Below are positions 18,926 through 27,460 of a stretch of 46,790 nucleotides of DNA, piece after piece; position 1 is the first letter of the stretch, and each line of letters begins with the position of its first letter. A program made the translations under genes and the position numbers. This stretch comes from Bacteroidota bacterium (GTDB lineage Bacteria; Bacteroidota; Bacteroidia; Sphingobacteriales; Sphingobacteriaceae). The stretch lies in NCBI GenBank assembly GCA_013286565.1, contig JABDFM010000021.1, forward strand, positions 1-46,790, written 5' to 3'. The notes beneath the pieces were generated by a model. That model saw only the letters and a list, made by a program, of their open reading frames with translations. It ran no database searches and had not been told where the DNA came from.

Positions 18926-20113
18926 TTGAAGGTATTAATTTTAAATAATGATTTTCGGGTTTATTGGAAAGGCAGATTGATTTACCTTCAGAGCTTCCTT
19001 TCCTCGCAAAATATCAGCTTTTATGCAGTTGAACTGTTTGGCAACGGTTCGCCCTATTCATTTGATACCTATGATAATAATGAGAGTTGGTGGACTTGCT
19101 TATTTCCTGAAAATAGCTCAGACGAACTATCAAAACAAGATATCGAGAAAGCCATTTTTACTCAATTAGATAAGATAAACCCGGATATAATTATCGCGTC
19201 ATCCATTGTTTTTTATGCAGGTGCCCTGGGTATTCGCTGGGCAAAAAAACACAAAAAAAAATTCGTGATGTTTGATGATGCCCGGCATTTGCAATTTAAA
19301 AGGCAGTTTTTGATTCAATGGGTTAAGGATCTTATTACCAAACAGTCGGATGGGTTCTGGTTCCCGTCAAAAAACTACTATGCTGATTATGCATATTTCC
19401 ATCATAAGGGGATACACTTTTTTTATGGTTTTAATTGCATTGACAATAAGCTTTTCAAATTTGAAGGTAAAAAACAATCCCATCATAAAATAATTATTTG
19501 CGTTGCGAGGCTTGTCCCCATAAAAAATATTGATAATTTACTGAGATCGTGGCAGCTTATTGAAAAGAATAATACTGATTATAAGTTGGTCATTATTGGA
19601 GATGGGCCGGAGCATGATCACTTAAATCAACTAAGATCAGACCTCAATTTAAATACTGTTGAGTTTATAGGAGCCATTGATAATGAGGTTATTCCTGAAT
19701 ATTATTTTAATGCCGGAGCTTTTATTTTACCCAGTTTATCTGAAAGCTGGGGTTTGGTTGTAAACGAGGCTATGGCTGCCGGTTTACCAGTATTGTTGAG
19801 CTATGAAGTAAATGCTGCTAAAGACCTTTTGAAAGAAGGAGTTAATGGTTTTGGCTTTGCCCCTTTAGATGTAAACGGCATGGCGGAGGCTATTTCAAAG
19901 TACATCAGATCAGACATTCAGACAAAGGAATCCATGTCAAATAACTCATTGGAGATAATCAATTCAATGAGTTATGAAAATATGGGTTCGCAACTATTTG
20001 ATGCGTTAATAAGTATAAAACAACAAAAGAATAAACTGCCAGGCTTATTGGCCTCGTTAGTCATAAATTTGTGGTATGGACGATATAATAAATCAGGATG
20101 GGATAAATTATGA
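18926..20113 (+). CDS. GT4-family glycosyltransferase (GT-B fold)
   Basis: A 395-residue retaining-type transferase. The C-terminal domain has IIICVARLVPIKNIDNLL, then VIIGDGPEHDHL, and the diagnostic E-x7-E motif ESWGLVVNE at residues 273-281, followed by AMAAGLPVL. These are the GT4 landmarks for nucleotide-sugar binding. It begins with TTG immediately after the stop of the GT2 gene. No ATG near the start fits, and the TTG gives a well-formed first strand (KVLILNNDF). Donor and acceptor are unknown. It probably adds one sugar of the repeat unit on the cytoplasmic face. Confidence 0.88.
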   Translation: MKVLILNNDFRVYWKGRLIYLQSFLSSQNISFYAVELFGNGSPYSFDTYDNNESWWTCLFPENSSDELSKQDIEKAIFTQLDKINPDIIIASSIVFYAGALGIRWAKKHKKKFVMFDDARHLQFKRQFLIQWVKDLITKQSDGFWFPSKNYYADYAYFHHKGIHFFYGFNCIDNKLFKFEGKKQSHHKIIICVARLVPIKNIDNLLRSWQLIEKNNTDYKLVIIGDGPEHDHLNQLRSDLNLNTVEFIGAIDNEVIPEYYFNAGAFILPSLSESWGLVVNEAMAAGLPVLLSYEVNAAKDLLKEGVNGFGFAPLDVNGMAEAISKYIRSDIQTKESMSNNSLEIINSMSYENMGSQLFDALISIKQQKNKLPGLLASLVINLWYGRYNKSGWDKL

Positions 20114-20189
20114 TATTATCTCTCCCTTCATTAATTAGTATTATCCCAACTATCAAAAAATATTAGCTGCTCTTATTATAATATAGAAA

Positions 20190-20948
20190 ATGCTTGAACA
20201 GGTTAAACAACAGCAAAGTGCTTACGAGGGTATTTATTCACCAGAACAAATATCCTCATTCGACTTTCATATAACTTCTGATCCTTTAACAAGATATTTG
20301 AGGGATAGAAGGCTTATTAAAAGTTTAGAGGTTTTAAAAAAATATAATAATGATATTTTAAATTGGAATATTCTTATCTCATGCGGCGGAGTAGGAGGAG
20401 AGGGCATCTTCTTTAAAAAGAAGGGTTTTAAATCCGTCACAGTATCCGACATTTCTGATAACTCCTTGAAAATATGTAATCTATTTGACCCGGAGATATC
20501 TACTATAATGCTTAATGGTGAGAGCCTGGATATCCCCGATAATTCTTACGACCTGGTTGTTGTTCAGGATGGATTACACCACTTACCCAGGCCGGTCTCA
20601 GGCTTTACTGAAATGCTGAGAGTTGCCAAAAAAGGGATAGTTGTTATAGAACCCTATGATAGTTTTATTGGTAATTTAATAGGTACAGAATGGGAAGTTC
20701 AGGGCGATGCAGTGAATTATGTATTCAGGTGGAATAAAAGGATGGTAACACAAACAGTTAAAAGCATGATGCTAAAGGACTACAAATTAATAAAAGTCCT
20801 TAGGTTTTGGGATCACAGCCTTGCTGTTTCGAAAATCGTAAATAAACTTCCAAAATCATTACAATACAAAGCTGCAAAGATCATATATGGTTTGCTTAAA
20901 CCATTTGATATATTTGGGAATATGATGGTTTCTGTGGTCCTCAAATAA
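20190..20948 (+). CDS. Class I SAM-dependent methyltransferase
   Basis: A 252-residue Methyltransf_11-like enzyme. Motif I is degenerate but visible as ISCGGVGGEG around residue 63. It is followed by the acidic strand in TVSDISDNSL, the motif LDIPDNSYDLVVVQDGLHHL, and a post-motif strand KKGIVVIEPYD. Position at the end of the transferase run suggests glycan modification, giving the cluster two methyltransferases with FkbM. It starts 76 bases after the GT4 gene. The substrate cannot be named; a lipid or small-molecule substrate remains possible. Confidence 0.82.
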   Translation: MLEQVKQQQSAYEGIYSPEQISSFDFHITSDPLTRYLRDRRLIKSLEVLKKYNNDILNWNILISCGGVGGEGIFFKKKGFKSVTVSDISDNSLKICNLFDPEISTIMLNGESLDIPDNSYDLVVVQDGLHHLPRPVSGFTEMLRVAKKGIVVIEPYDSFIGNLIGTEWEVQGDAVNYVFRWNKRMVTQTVKSMMLKDYKLIKVLRFWDHSLAVSKIVNKLPKSLQYKAAKIIYGLLKPFDIFGNMMVSVVLK

Positions 20949-21470
20949 TCCCTTTTATCAAACTTGTACCCTAACTGATTTAGCAATCCTGGTATTATTT
21001 ATTTATTATTGCCCTTTTGGTTGTTATTATTTGCTTGTGTTTTTCTTTAATAATTAGCTTAACTACCTACCGGGATATACTTTTCCGGCCTTTGAAATAC
21101 TTGAGCTTTTATCAAATTATCAGGCTATCTTATTAATCTCCATCCTGATTTAGAGGTCGGATTTTATTCATTTAAATCTTCTGTCAACCTTTTAAAAAGC
21201 TTGTATAAAAAACTATACTTCTGTTTATTAAATCAGTCATCGGGCCGTGTATAAACTTTTACTCAACTGGGGATATTATTGCCCACCCAGGAATTTACTT
21301 TTTTATATCAAATAGCTTCAAATATTAACTTTATGATAGGAAAGTATGACTTATAGCGTAGTTTTTATATGCTAATATGTAGAAATGATGAAAAATATGA
21401 ATTATCAGGCCCTTGATCGGTTTTAATGCATAGTTATTGCATACTAATAGTCACAGCAATCCTATAAAAT
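20949..21470. other. 522 bp AT-rich gap before the initiating phosphotransferase
   Basis: No reading frame longer than about 20 codons with a plausible start is seen on the strands I checked. There is no T-tract hairpin after the methyltransferase and no exact TAnnTTTG box; the nearest match is TAGTTTTT near 21360. The short palindrome ATGCA...TGCAT lies near 21430. The region may hold a promoter or long leader for the gene at 21471. Confidence 0.45.
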
Positions 21471-22871
21471 ATGTTACACAGATACAAACAGTTCTACAAC
21501 GTAATAAATCTAACCTTAGATTATCTGTTACTCAACATTTCGTTGATACTGGTTTATAATCTTTTAGACAGTTCATTAATACCATGGATGAACAACAAAA
21601 GTTATCTGCCGGTAGTATTGGTATTTAACCTTTTATGGCTTTTATCATCAAACATCACCAGCCTATATAATTCGGTTTCAGACATCGACTTAAAAGTTTA
21701 TCACTGTGCAATTAAAACTTACCTGCTGTATCTGAGTTTAATTTGTGTCATCATACTTTTGATAATAGGAACCAAATCATATTTTATTACCCAGGAGTAT
21801 TTGTTTTATTCAATGTCATTGTTTGGTGTTTTGCTGGGTTCATGGAAAATTATCTTTTTTGCCATCAGAAAAAGCGATCATTTATTATTAAGTAACTCAC
21901 GTAATGCTATTATAGTAGGCGCCAGCCGCGCCGGTAACGAGTTGTATGATCAATTTAATAACAAAATCCTTAAAGGATACAATCTGTTGGGGTTTTTTGA
22001 TGATGATCCGTCAAGGGTTTCTAACCAGCGCCTGTATCTTGGTAATACCAGCCTTTGTATGGATTATGTTCTTAAAAACAATGTTGAAGAAATATTCTGT
22101 GCATTACCTTATTCTGAACATAAAACTATCGAGCGTTTAATGTCAGACTCTGATAAAAACCTGATCAGGTTCAAAATAGTGCCTGAGTATCATGAGTATT
22201 TTAAAAACACTTCGTATCTGCAAAACTTAGGTAACATACCTATTCTATCAGTTAGGGCCGAACCTTTAGAAAATATACTGAACAGGGCTATCAAACGTAT
22301 ATTTGATATCGTATTCTCTTTATTGATCATAGTGTTCGTTTTCAGTTGGTTATTCCCGATATTGGCCATATTGATCAAGTTAGAATCCAGTGGGCCGATA
22401 TTTTTCACCCAATTACGTTCAGGACGCGATAACAACGAATTCAAATGTTTCAAGTTCAGAAGTATGCGGGTTAATGCCGAATCTAATCATATACAAGCTA
22501 CATTAGGAGATCCGCGTATTACCAAAATAGGAACCTTTTTACGTAAGACCAGCCTTGATGAGCTTCCACAGTTCTTTAATGTATTAATTGGCAATATGTC
22601 AACAGTAGGGCCACGTCCACATATGTTGAGCCATACTGAGCAGTATTCAAGTTTGATAGATCAATTTATGGTGCGCCACTTTATGAAACCAGGGATCACC
22701 GGTTGGGCACAAATAAATGGTCTGCGCGGCGAAACCAAAACCACTGAAGCTATGCTTGAACGTGTTGAGGCCGATGTGTGGTATCTTGAAAACTGGACTT
22801 TCCTGCTTGACATTAAGATCATATTTTTAACGATTTTTAAAACAGTTACAGGTGATAAAAACGCCTATTGA
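21471..22871 (+). CDS. Undecaprenyl-phosphate sugar phosphotransferase (WcaJ/WbaP family)
   Basis: A 466-residue membrane enzyme that transfers hexose-1-phosphate from a nucleotide sugar to undecaprenyl phosphate, the first step of repeat-unit assembly. Four N-terminal hydrophobic segments are followed by a Rossmann-like domain ([14 protein letters not shown]), a further membrane helix (~residues 275-300) and the catalytic bacterial sugar transferase domain. That domain has the landmarks [32 protein letters not shown] and [15 protein letters not shown]. This is the usual full-length form of the polyprenyl glycosylphosphotransferase family. It lies last in the cluster and may be separately transcribed. 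The sugar (glucose or galactose) is not readable. No Wza, Wzc or Wzb gene is in the window. Confidence 0.94.
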   Translation: MLHRYKQFYNVINLTLDYLLLNISLILVYNLLDSSLIPWMNNKSYLPVVLVFNLLWLLSSNITSLYNSVSDIDLKVYHCAIKTYLLYLSLICVIILLIIGTKSYFITQEYLFYSMSLFGVLLGSWKIIFFAIRKSDHLLLSNSRNAIIVGASRAGNELYDQFNNKILKGYNLLGFFDDDPSRVSNQRLYLGNTSLCMDYVLKNNVEEIFCALPYSEHKTIERLMSDSDKNLIRFKIVPEYHEYFKNTSYLQNLGNIPILSVRAEPLENILNRAIKRIFDIVFSLLIIVFVFSWLFPILAILIKLESSGPIFFTQLRSGRDNNEFKCFKFRSMRVNAESNHIQATLGDPRITKIGTFLRKTSLDELPQFFNVLIGNMSTVGPRPHMLSHTEQYSSLIDQFMVRHFMKPGITGWAQINGLRGETKTTEAMLERVEADVWYLENWTFLLDIKIIFLTIFKTVTGDKNAY

Positions 22872-23249
22872 TTGTCTATAAGGCTAATATATTTTAACCT
22901 TTACCTTAAATTTAAACCCTCATCTTTGAACACACTGATTTTATTAAGTGTGTTCAAAGCGGGGGTTGCCCATTTAGAGGCATCAATAATTTCAGATACG
23001 ATTATCGATATATAAAAGTATCTTTTGCCTGTTTCTATACAGGCAACCCTATAATAAATGATATTCAAACATTAAATATTATTGCGCTAAATTATACCTG
23101 ATCAGGCTTTAATGACTTGCAGCGATATTTTGATTTTGTAAAGATTATATTTGAATCAAAATTTAAATTCTAATATTTCAGTTTAACCAGTAGGCGGACA
23201 GCGTTAATAAATAACCATAGCCTATGAATTAGATATATAATAATAACAA
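22872..23249. other. 378 bp gap after wcaJ-like gene, contains hairpins
   Basis: No gene is seen here. A long inverted repeat (22915-22968) and a 7 bp hairpin, TTGCCTG (23025-23031) with CAGGCAA (23040-23046), are the only structures noted. Confidence 0.5.
22915..22968. repeat. Long hairpin downstream of the wcaJ-like gene
   Basis: CTTTGAACACACT (22924-22936) and AGTGTGTTCAAAG (22947-22959) form a perfect 13 bp stem with a 10-base loop. AACCC and GGGTT outside extend the stem with a small bulge. No T-run follows on either strand, so a standard rho-independent terminator is not supported, but the structure could stabilise or process the 3' end of the transcript. Confidence 0.65.
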
Positions 23250-23429
23250 ATGAAAAAAGTTCCAATATTTCGAAACTTCCTGTGGTTTCCAATTATAAGT
23301 ATTGTTCTTTTTAATATAACATTTAAGATACAGGACAAGAATTATCATGTTCCTCATATCCACTATATCATTTTAGGTGTGCTGGTTGCTTTATTTTTAA
23401 GTACACTTTTTCTTGACAAGCGCCAGTAA
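23250..23429 (+). CDS. Small two-helix membrane protein, 59 residues, unknown
   Basis: ATG 23250 to TAA 23427-23429. The product has two hydrophobic helices, FLWFPIISIVLFNI (about residues 10-23) and HYIILGVLVALFLSTLFL (about 38-55), joined by a polar hinge DKNYHVPH and ending in DKRQ. The charge pattern (Lys at the N-terminus, Lys-Arg at the C-terminus) fits a hairpin with both ends in the cytoplasm. I recognise no family. It is convergent with the DUF386 gene, 68 bases away. The coherent membrane pattern argues for a real gene, but the region is AT-rich and length support is weak. Confidence 0.5.
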   Translation: MKKVPIFRNFLWFPIISIVLFNITFKIQDKNYHVPHIHYIILGVLVALFLSTLFLDKRQ

Positions 23430-23497
23430 TTTGGATGTGCGGTGAGCCCTTATACATCATATTCCTCCTCATCGAAATTTCACCAATCTTTATTAAG

Positions 23498-24121
23498 CTA
23501 ATTGATATACCTGATCTTTATGACCAACTTTTTGATCTTAACCGTATCATATCCGGCAACCTTTATATTGGGGCGATGGGCATCCCCCGGAAAAAACAGG
23601 AAAAACTCATCCGGCGATGCTATGTAATATTTCCCCTCTACAGTATAATTTGCAATATCTTTGGCGGCATCATATGGTTTTATAACTGTGGCTGACCCAA
23701 TGGGAGCAACACCGATCTTCTCTTCACCCTTGATCACATAGTGCAGATCGATATAATTGCGGTGCGATTCCCAGGCTGACTGGTCAAACTCCTTTGAAGG
23801 AACGTTAGTTATGGTAGCATAAACATTAGTGCCATCAATAATATATTTGCCAGGTGCCAAAGTATCCAGCTTTGGATCGCTCAAAAACAAGAATGCTTTA
23901 TCCCAGCCCTCTTTATTCTTTTCGTATTGTTCGGCAAATTCAATATTATTTATTGATGAATGTGGCTTAAGGGATAGCCCATTGCGCCATACGCTGCTTT
24001 TGACCCATTTTTTTGCGGTTTTGGCTGTCCACTTTTGCGTGTCAGTTTGTTGCGCTGATACATTAAAGCTAATCGTAATAAACAAGGTTAACAGTAAGGT
24101 GTAATGGCAAAAAACTCTCAT
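23498..24121 (-). CDS. Exported YhcH/YjgK/YiaL (DUF386) protein
   Basis: A 207-residue protein of the cupin-fold DUF386 family, linked to sialic acid, uronate and beta-galactoside metabolism. The first ~24 residues form a Sec signal peptide (basic start, core LLLTLFITISFNVSA, then QQ), so it should act in the periplasm or be exported, whereas most family members are cytosolic. The core has the family landmarks HRNYIDLHYVIKGEEKIG, then YDAAKDI, and DEFFLFFPGDAHRPNI with the late His expected at the metal site. It is divergent from kduI across 181 bases. A role as exported anomerase or isomerase acting on uronates or deacetylated sugars is inference. Confidence 0.88.
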   Translation of the reverse strand: MRVFCHYTLLLTLFITISFNVSAQQTDTQKWTAKTAKKWVKSSVWRNGLSLKPHSSINNIEFAEQYEKNKEGWDKAFLFLSDPKLDTLAPGKYIIDGTNVYATITNVPSKEFDQSAWESHRNYIDLHYVIKGEEKIGVAPIGSATVIKPYDAAKDIANYTVEGKYYIASPDEFFLFFPGDAHRPNIKVAGYDTVKIKKLVIKIRYIN

Positions 24122-24236
24122 AAAGGGTTCAATTAAAAGACGTGAAAAAAGCTACTATTTGTTGATACAGCATGTAATCCAATCAGATAATACCGAAGTT
24201 AATGTAAACAGGCATTAATCGAAAAATTAAATTTTA

Positions 24237-24244
24237 TATGTTTG
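24237..24244 (+). promoter_or_regulatory. Candidate -7 box TATGTTTG for kduI
   Basis: TATGTTTG matches the Bacteroidota -7 consensus TAnnTTTG and ends 59 bases before the kduI start. No TTG lies 19-21 bases upstream, so the promoter may be weak or activator-dependent. Confidence 0.35.
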
Positions 24245-24302
24245 GTAAATATCCGATCTTTTGCAAGGTTTGTATCCATCGAAACATTAAACCGATCTTA
24301 AA

Positions 24303-25133
24303 TTGAAAATATTACACAGTGTTCACCCTGATGATTTTAAATCCTATCAAACAGCTTTGATAAGGGAAAGATTTTTGATCGGGGAATTAGTACAGGCAGA
24401 TCAAATTAACTGTGTTTATACTCATTATGACCGCATGATAGTAGGTGCGGCCAATCCGGCAGGTAAAGTATTGGAGTTGGGTAACTATCCAAACCTGCGG
24501 GCCAACTATTTTTTGGAGCGCAGAGAGATGGGTATCATCAACGTGGCTGGTGATGGTGAGGTAATAGTTGACGGGCAAACTCATTCACTAAAAAAACTGG
24601 ATTGTTTGTATGTGGGAAAAGGTGTAAGAAACATTGCTTTTTCAAGCAGAGATCAAGAGCATCCTGCTGTGTTTTATATACTGTCGGCTCCTGCCCATAT
24701 CAACTATCCCACAACTTTGATGACAAATACTGAAGCCGCTAAAGTACATACCGGCGATACTTCAACAGCAAACAGGCGCACCATCAATAAATATATCCAT
24801 GCGGATGGTATAAAAAGCTGTCAGTTGGTGATGGGACTTACTATATTGCACGAGGGCAGTATCTGGAATACTATGCCCCCGCATACACATGACAGGCGCA
24901 TGGAGGCTTATTTTTATTTCGATTTGCCGGTGGGCCAAAAAATATTTCATTACATGGGGCAGGGTGATGAAACAAGGCATATTACCATGGATAATTATGA
25001 GGCGGTAGTTTCACCGCCCTGGAGCATACATTCGGGTAGCGGTACTGCAAGTTATAGCTTTATATGGGGTATGTCGGGCGAGAATTTGGATTACACCGAT
25101 ATGGACTCAATATCTATTCCTGACATCAAATAA
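24303..25133 (+). CDS. kduI: 5-keto-4-deoxyuronate isomerase
   Basis: A cupin enzyme that isomerises 5-keto-4-deoxyuronate (DKI) to 2,5-diketo-3-deoxygluconate in the breakdown of pectin and other uronate polymers. At 276 residues it has the family length. The start is TTG 24303; the following residues, KILHSVHPDDFKSY, match the conserved N-terminus, so the TTG is well supported. The Zn site is visible as PPHTHDRRMEAYFYFD (His-x-His and Glu) plus the late His in SPPWSIHSGSG. The SDR gene follows after 12 bases, forming the expected kduI-kduD pair. Confidence 0.96.
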   Translation: MKILHSVHPDDFKSYQTALIRERFLIGELVQADQINCVYTHYDRMIVGAANPAGKVLELGNYPNLRANYFLERREMGIINVAGDGEVIVDGQTHSLKKLDCLYVGKGVRNIAFSSRDQEHPAVFYILSAPAHINYPTTLMTNTEAAKVHTGDTSTANRRTINKYIHADGIKSCQLVMGLTILHEGSIWNTMPPHTHDRRMEAYFYFDLPVGQKIFHYMGQGDETRHITMDNYEAVVSPPWSIHSGSGTASYSFIWGMSGENLDYTDMDSISIPDIK

Positions 25134-25145
25134 AAGAGATACATA

Positions 25146-25961
25146 GTGGAAAACAAATATTCATTAAAAGGCAAAGTGATCATTGTTACCGGTGGGACCG
25201 GCATATTGGGTAATTCGTTCGTGAACGGAATTGTAGAGGCCGGGGGGGCTGTAGGGATACTTGGCCGCAACGAAACAGTTGCAAATGAAAGGGTAGAGGC
25301 CATCAATAAAAATGGCGGCAAGGCTGTAGCCCTTGTTGCTGATGTATTAAACGAAAAGGACCTTGTGGTTGCCAAAAACAAAGTATGGGATACATTTGGC
25401 AGGCTCGACGGTTTAGTGAACGGGGCAGGTGGTAATATGCCCCAGGGTGTTTTACAGCCGGATGAGGACATTTTTAAAATGAACCTTGATGGCATGAAAC
25501 AGGTAATGGACCTGAATTTATGGGGTACATTATTGCCCACCCAGGTTTTTGGTGAAGCTATTGCTAAAACAGGTAAGGGAAGTATCGTCAATATTTCGTC
25601 CATGAACTCAAAAAGGGCCGTTACCAAAGTGATTGGTTATAATATGGGCAAGGCTGCGGTTGATTGCTATAACCAATGGTTTGCTGTTGAACTGGCCAGT
25701 CGTTATGGCGATACTATTCGGATGAATGCCCTTGCACCGGGATTTTTCCTGACCGAGCAGAATAGGAATTTATTAACCAAACCCGAAGGCGGTTATACCT
25801 CAAGGGGTGAATCGGTGATCAGGAATACCCCTTTTAAGCGTTTTGGTCATCCCGATGAGCTAATAGGGGCACTGGTATGGCTGTTAAGTGATGCCTCAGC
25901 CTTTGTTACCGGATCGATGATTTGTGTAGATGGTGGATTTTCTATTTTTAGCGGAGTGTAG
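25146..25961 (+). CDS. SDR oxidoreductase, KduD/UxuB-like uronate dehydrogenase
   Basis: A 271-residue short-chain dehydrogenase starting at GTG 25146. The cofactor motif TGGTGILG is near residue 16, NGAGGN replaces the usual NNAG, and the catalytic Ser (ISSMNS) and Tyr-x3-Lys (YNMGK) are present. The segment NMPQGVLQPDEDIF and DLNLWGTLLPTQVF resembles SDR-type D-mannonate oxidoreductases (UxuB/YjmF), while the position 12 bases behind kduI suggests the 2-keto-3-deoxygluconate dehydrogenase KduD. Either role places it in uronate catabolism. No kdgK/kdgA or uxaC/uxuA gene lies nearby to decide. Confidence 0.85.
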   Translation: MENKYSLKGKVIIVTGGTGILGNSFVNGIVEAGGAVGILGRNETVANERVEAINKNGGKAVALVADVLNEKDLVVAKNKVWDTFGRLDGLVNGAGGNMPQGVLQPDEDIFKMNLDGMKQVMDLNLWGTLLPTQVFGEAIAKTGKGSIVNISSMNSKRAVTKVIGYNMGKAAVDCYNQWFAVELASRYGDTIRMNALAPGFFLTEQNRNLLTKPEGGYTSRGESVIRNTPFKRFGHPDELIGALVWLLSDASAFVTGSMICVDGGFSIFSGV

Positions 25962-25996
25962 GCTTATTTTACCAGCGAAATTAGAATATACTATTC

Positions 25997-27343
25997 CTAA
26001 AATGATTCATTTAAATTAAGGAAAAACCCTTTGTTGCCATATCTGCCGAAGGCGTAATCAAGGGCCAGGTTGGTACGGGTGACTTTGTTGAACAACACAC
26101 GTAAACCGGCACCGTAGCCCGGCTGAAACACCTGGAATATTTTGGTGCCCTGTTCGTCATTGCCGCTTTGCATATTTACGAAGGTGACACCGCTGATAAA
26201 TTTGTTACTTAATATAGGGAAGCGGAATTCAGCCTCTGTATCGTTAAATTCCGTACCCTTAAAATATTGAGAGGTATAACCCCTGTCGCTTCTAAAAGTT
26301 ACATCCCTGGCCGTCCCGGGTAATTCAAGATATGGCAGGGTGCCGCTGAGCAAGTATGAACCCCAGTTCCATAAGGCGATCACGGTTTCGGGGCTGGAAT
26401 CTGACAGGCTAAAGTACTTCCTGAAGTCGGTAGTAAACTGTACTGAATTTTTTGTGCTCCCTATCCATGTTTGGTTAACCCGGAAACCTGCATCAAAATA
26501 AATTCCTTTGTAGGCGCGGTTTGGATTATCGCGTGTGATGTACTCTACATTAAAAAGAAAACCGTCTGCCGAGTAATGATTCTGGGGAAGCCCGTGCTGA
26601 TTATTGTAAACGCTGGAAGGTGTTGCATTATTAACAGTATCCTTGTTTGTAATGTCGCGCCTTACATTAAATTCCAGGCCGGCGCCGAGAAAAAGATGTT
26701 TTTCAACCTCCTTGTATATTTTCTCTCTAAAGTTTAAATAATATGAATGGATGGGATAAACTTTGCGGGCAGGGTCTGTCAGTACATTGTCTATAGCATT
26801 TCCTCCTGTGATATCACGGCCTATTCCAAAACCATAATCCGGTGTTACCGTTTTCGCGACTACAAAATTTCCCTGGATGTTCCACTTGTTGCCTGGGGTA
26901 AATATATTATGATTGACGTAAAAATAAATGATCCCTTTGGTTGTGATGGAAGCTGATGTAGCCGCAATTGATAGCAATGTATTTGGATCATCGCCTAATC
27001 TTCTTCCAGCAACAGCCTTAATTCCTAACTGACCCCCGATAGTGGGGTTAGCAGCAACATTAGGTACAATAGTAATACCCGATCCCCTATGCAGTGTATC
27101 AGCCTTCCTTTTGGGATGGAGAATATTGCGGGTTAGATCACCAAAATCGTATTGCCTATTTAAATTTTCTACCGGCTTTTGGATCTTTTTACCTTTAGCA
27201 CCCAAAGAATCCGCTTTGAGCGAATCAGCAGGGGAACCTACCTGGCTGTAGGCAATGCTATAAATACTTGTAAACAAGACCAGTAATAAAAATTTTAGTA
27301 AAGAAAGCTTGCAGCTATCAGAGTATAAATATTTCAAATTCAA
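25997..27343 (-). CDS. BamA/TamA-like outer-membrane beta-barrel protein (surface antigen D15 family)
   Basis: A 448-residue exported protein. A long N-terminal signal peptide ends near residue 33 (core LLKFLLLVLFTSIYSIAYS). A short linker follows, without any visible POTRA domains, and then a beta-strand-rich barrel to the C-terminal Phe (NLNESF), as expected for outer-membrane assembly. The region TARDVTFRSDRGYTSQYFKG, EAEFRFPIL and GAGLRVLFNK resembles the C-terminal Omp85-type barrel. It is convergent with the SDR gene (35 bases) and lies downstream of the VOC gene on the same strand. Its cargo is unknown. Without POTRA domains it is unlikely to be BamA itself. Confidence 0.8.
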   Translation of the reverse strand: MNLKYLYSDSCKLSLLKFLLLVLFTSIYSIAYSQVGSPADSLKADSLGAKGKKIQKPVENLNRQYDFGDLTRNILHPKRKADTLHRGSGITIVPNVAANPTIGGQLGIKAVAGRRLGDDPNTLLSIAATSASITTKGIIYFYVNHNIFTPGNKWNIQGNFVVAKTVTPDYGFGIGRDITGGNAIDNVLTDPARKVYPIHSYYLNFREKIYKEVEKHLFLGAGLEFNVRRDITNKDTVNNATPSSVYNNQHGLPQNHYSADGFLFNVEYITRDNPNRAYKGIYFDAGFRVNQTWIGSTKNSVQFTTDFRKYFSLSDSSPETVIALWNWGSYLLSGTLPYLELPGTARDVTFRSDRGYTSQYFKGTEFNDTEAEFRFPILSNKFISGVTFVNMQSGNDEQGTKIFQVFQPGYGAGLRVLFNKVTRTNLALDYAFGRYGNKGFFLNLNESF

Positions 27344-27360
27344 TTTATTAGTATATCAGT

Positions 27361-27380
27361 AACACTTTATAATAAGTGTT
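27361..27380. repeat. Short inverted repeat between VOC and barrel genes
   Basis: AACACTT (27361-27367) and AAGTGTT (27374-27380) form a 7 bp stem around TATAAT. It lies about 18 bases upstream of the barrel gene start. There is no T-run, so an operator is as likely as a terminator. Confidence 0.4.
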
Positions 27381-27460
27381 TAACCTATGAGTCAATTAAA
27401 TGTTTTCTTTGGATGGTGCGGTGATAACATCGACCATAGGCTAATAGACACAACTATCGT

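Noticed and set aside
23435..23695. Plus-strand 86-codon frame over the DUF386 gene end
   Set aside because: Mostly antisense to the strongly supported DUF386 gene.
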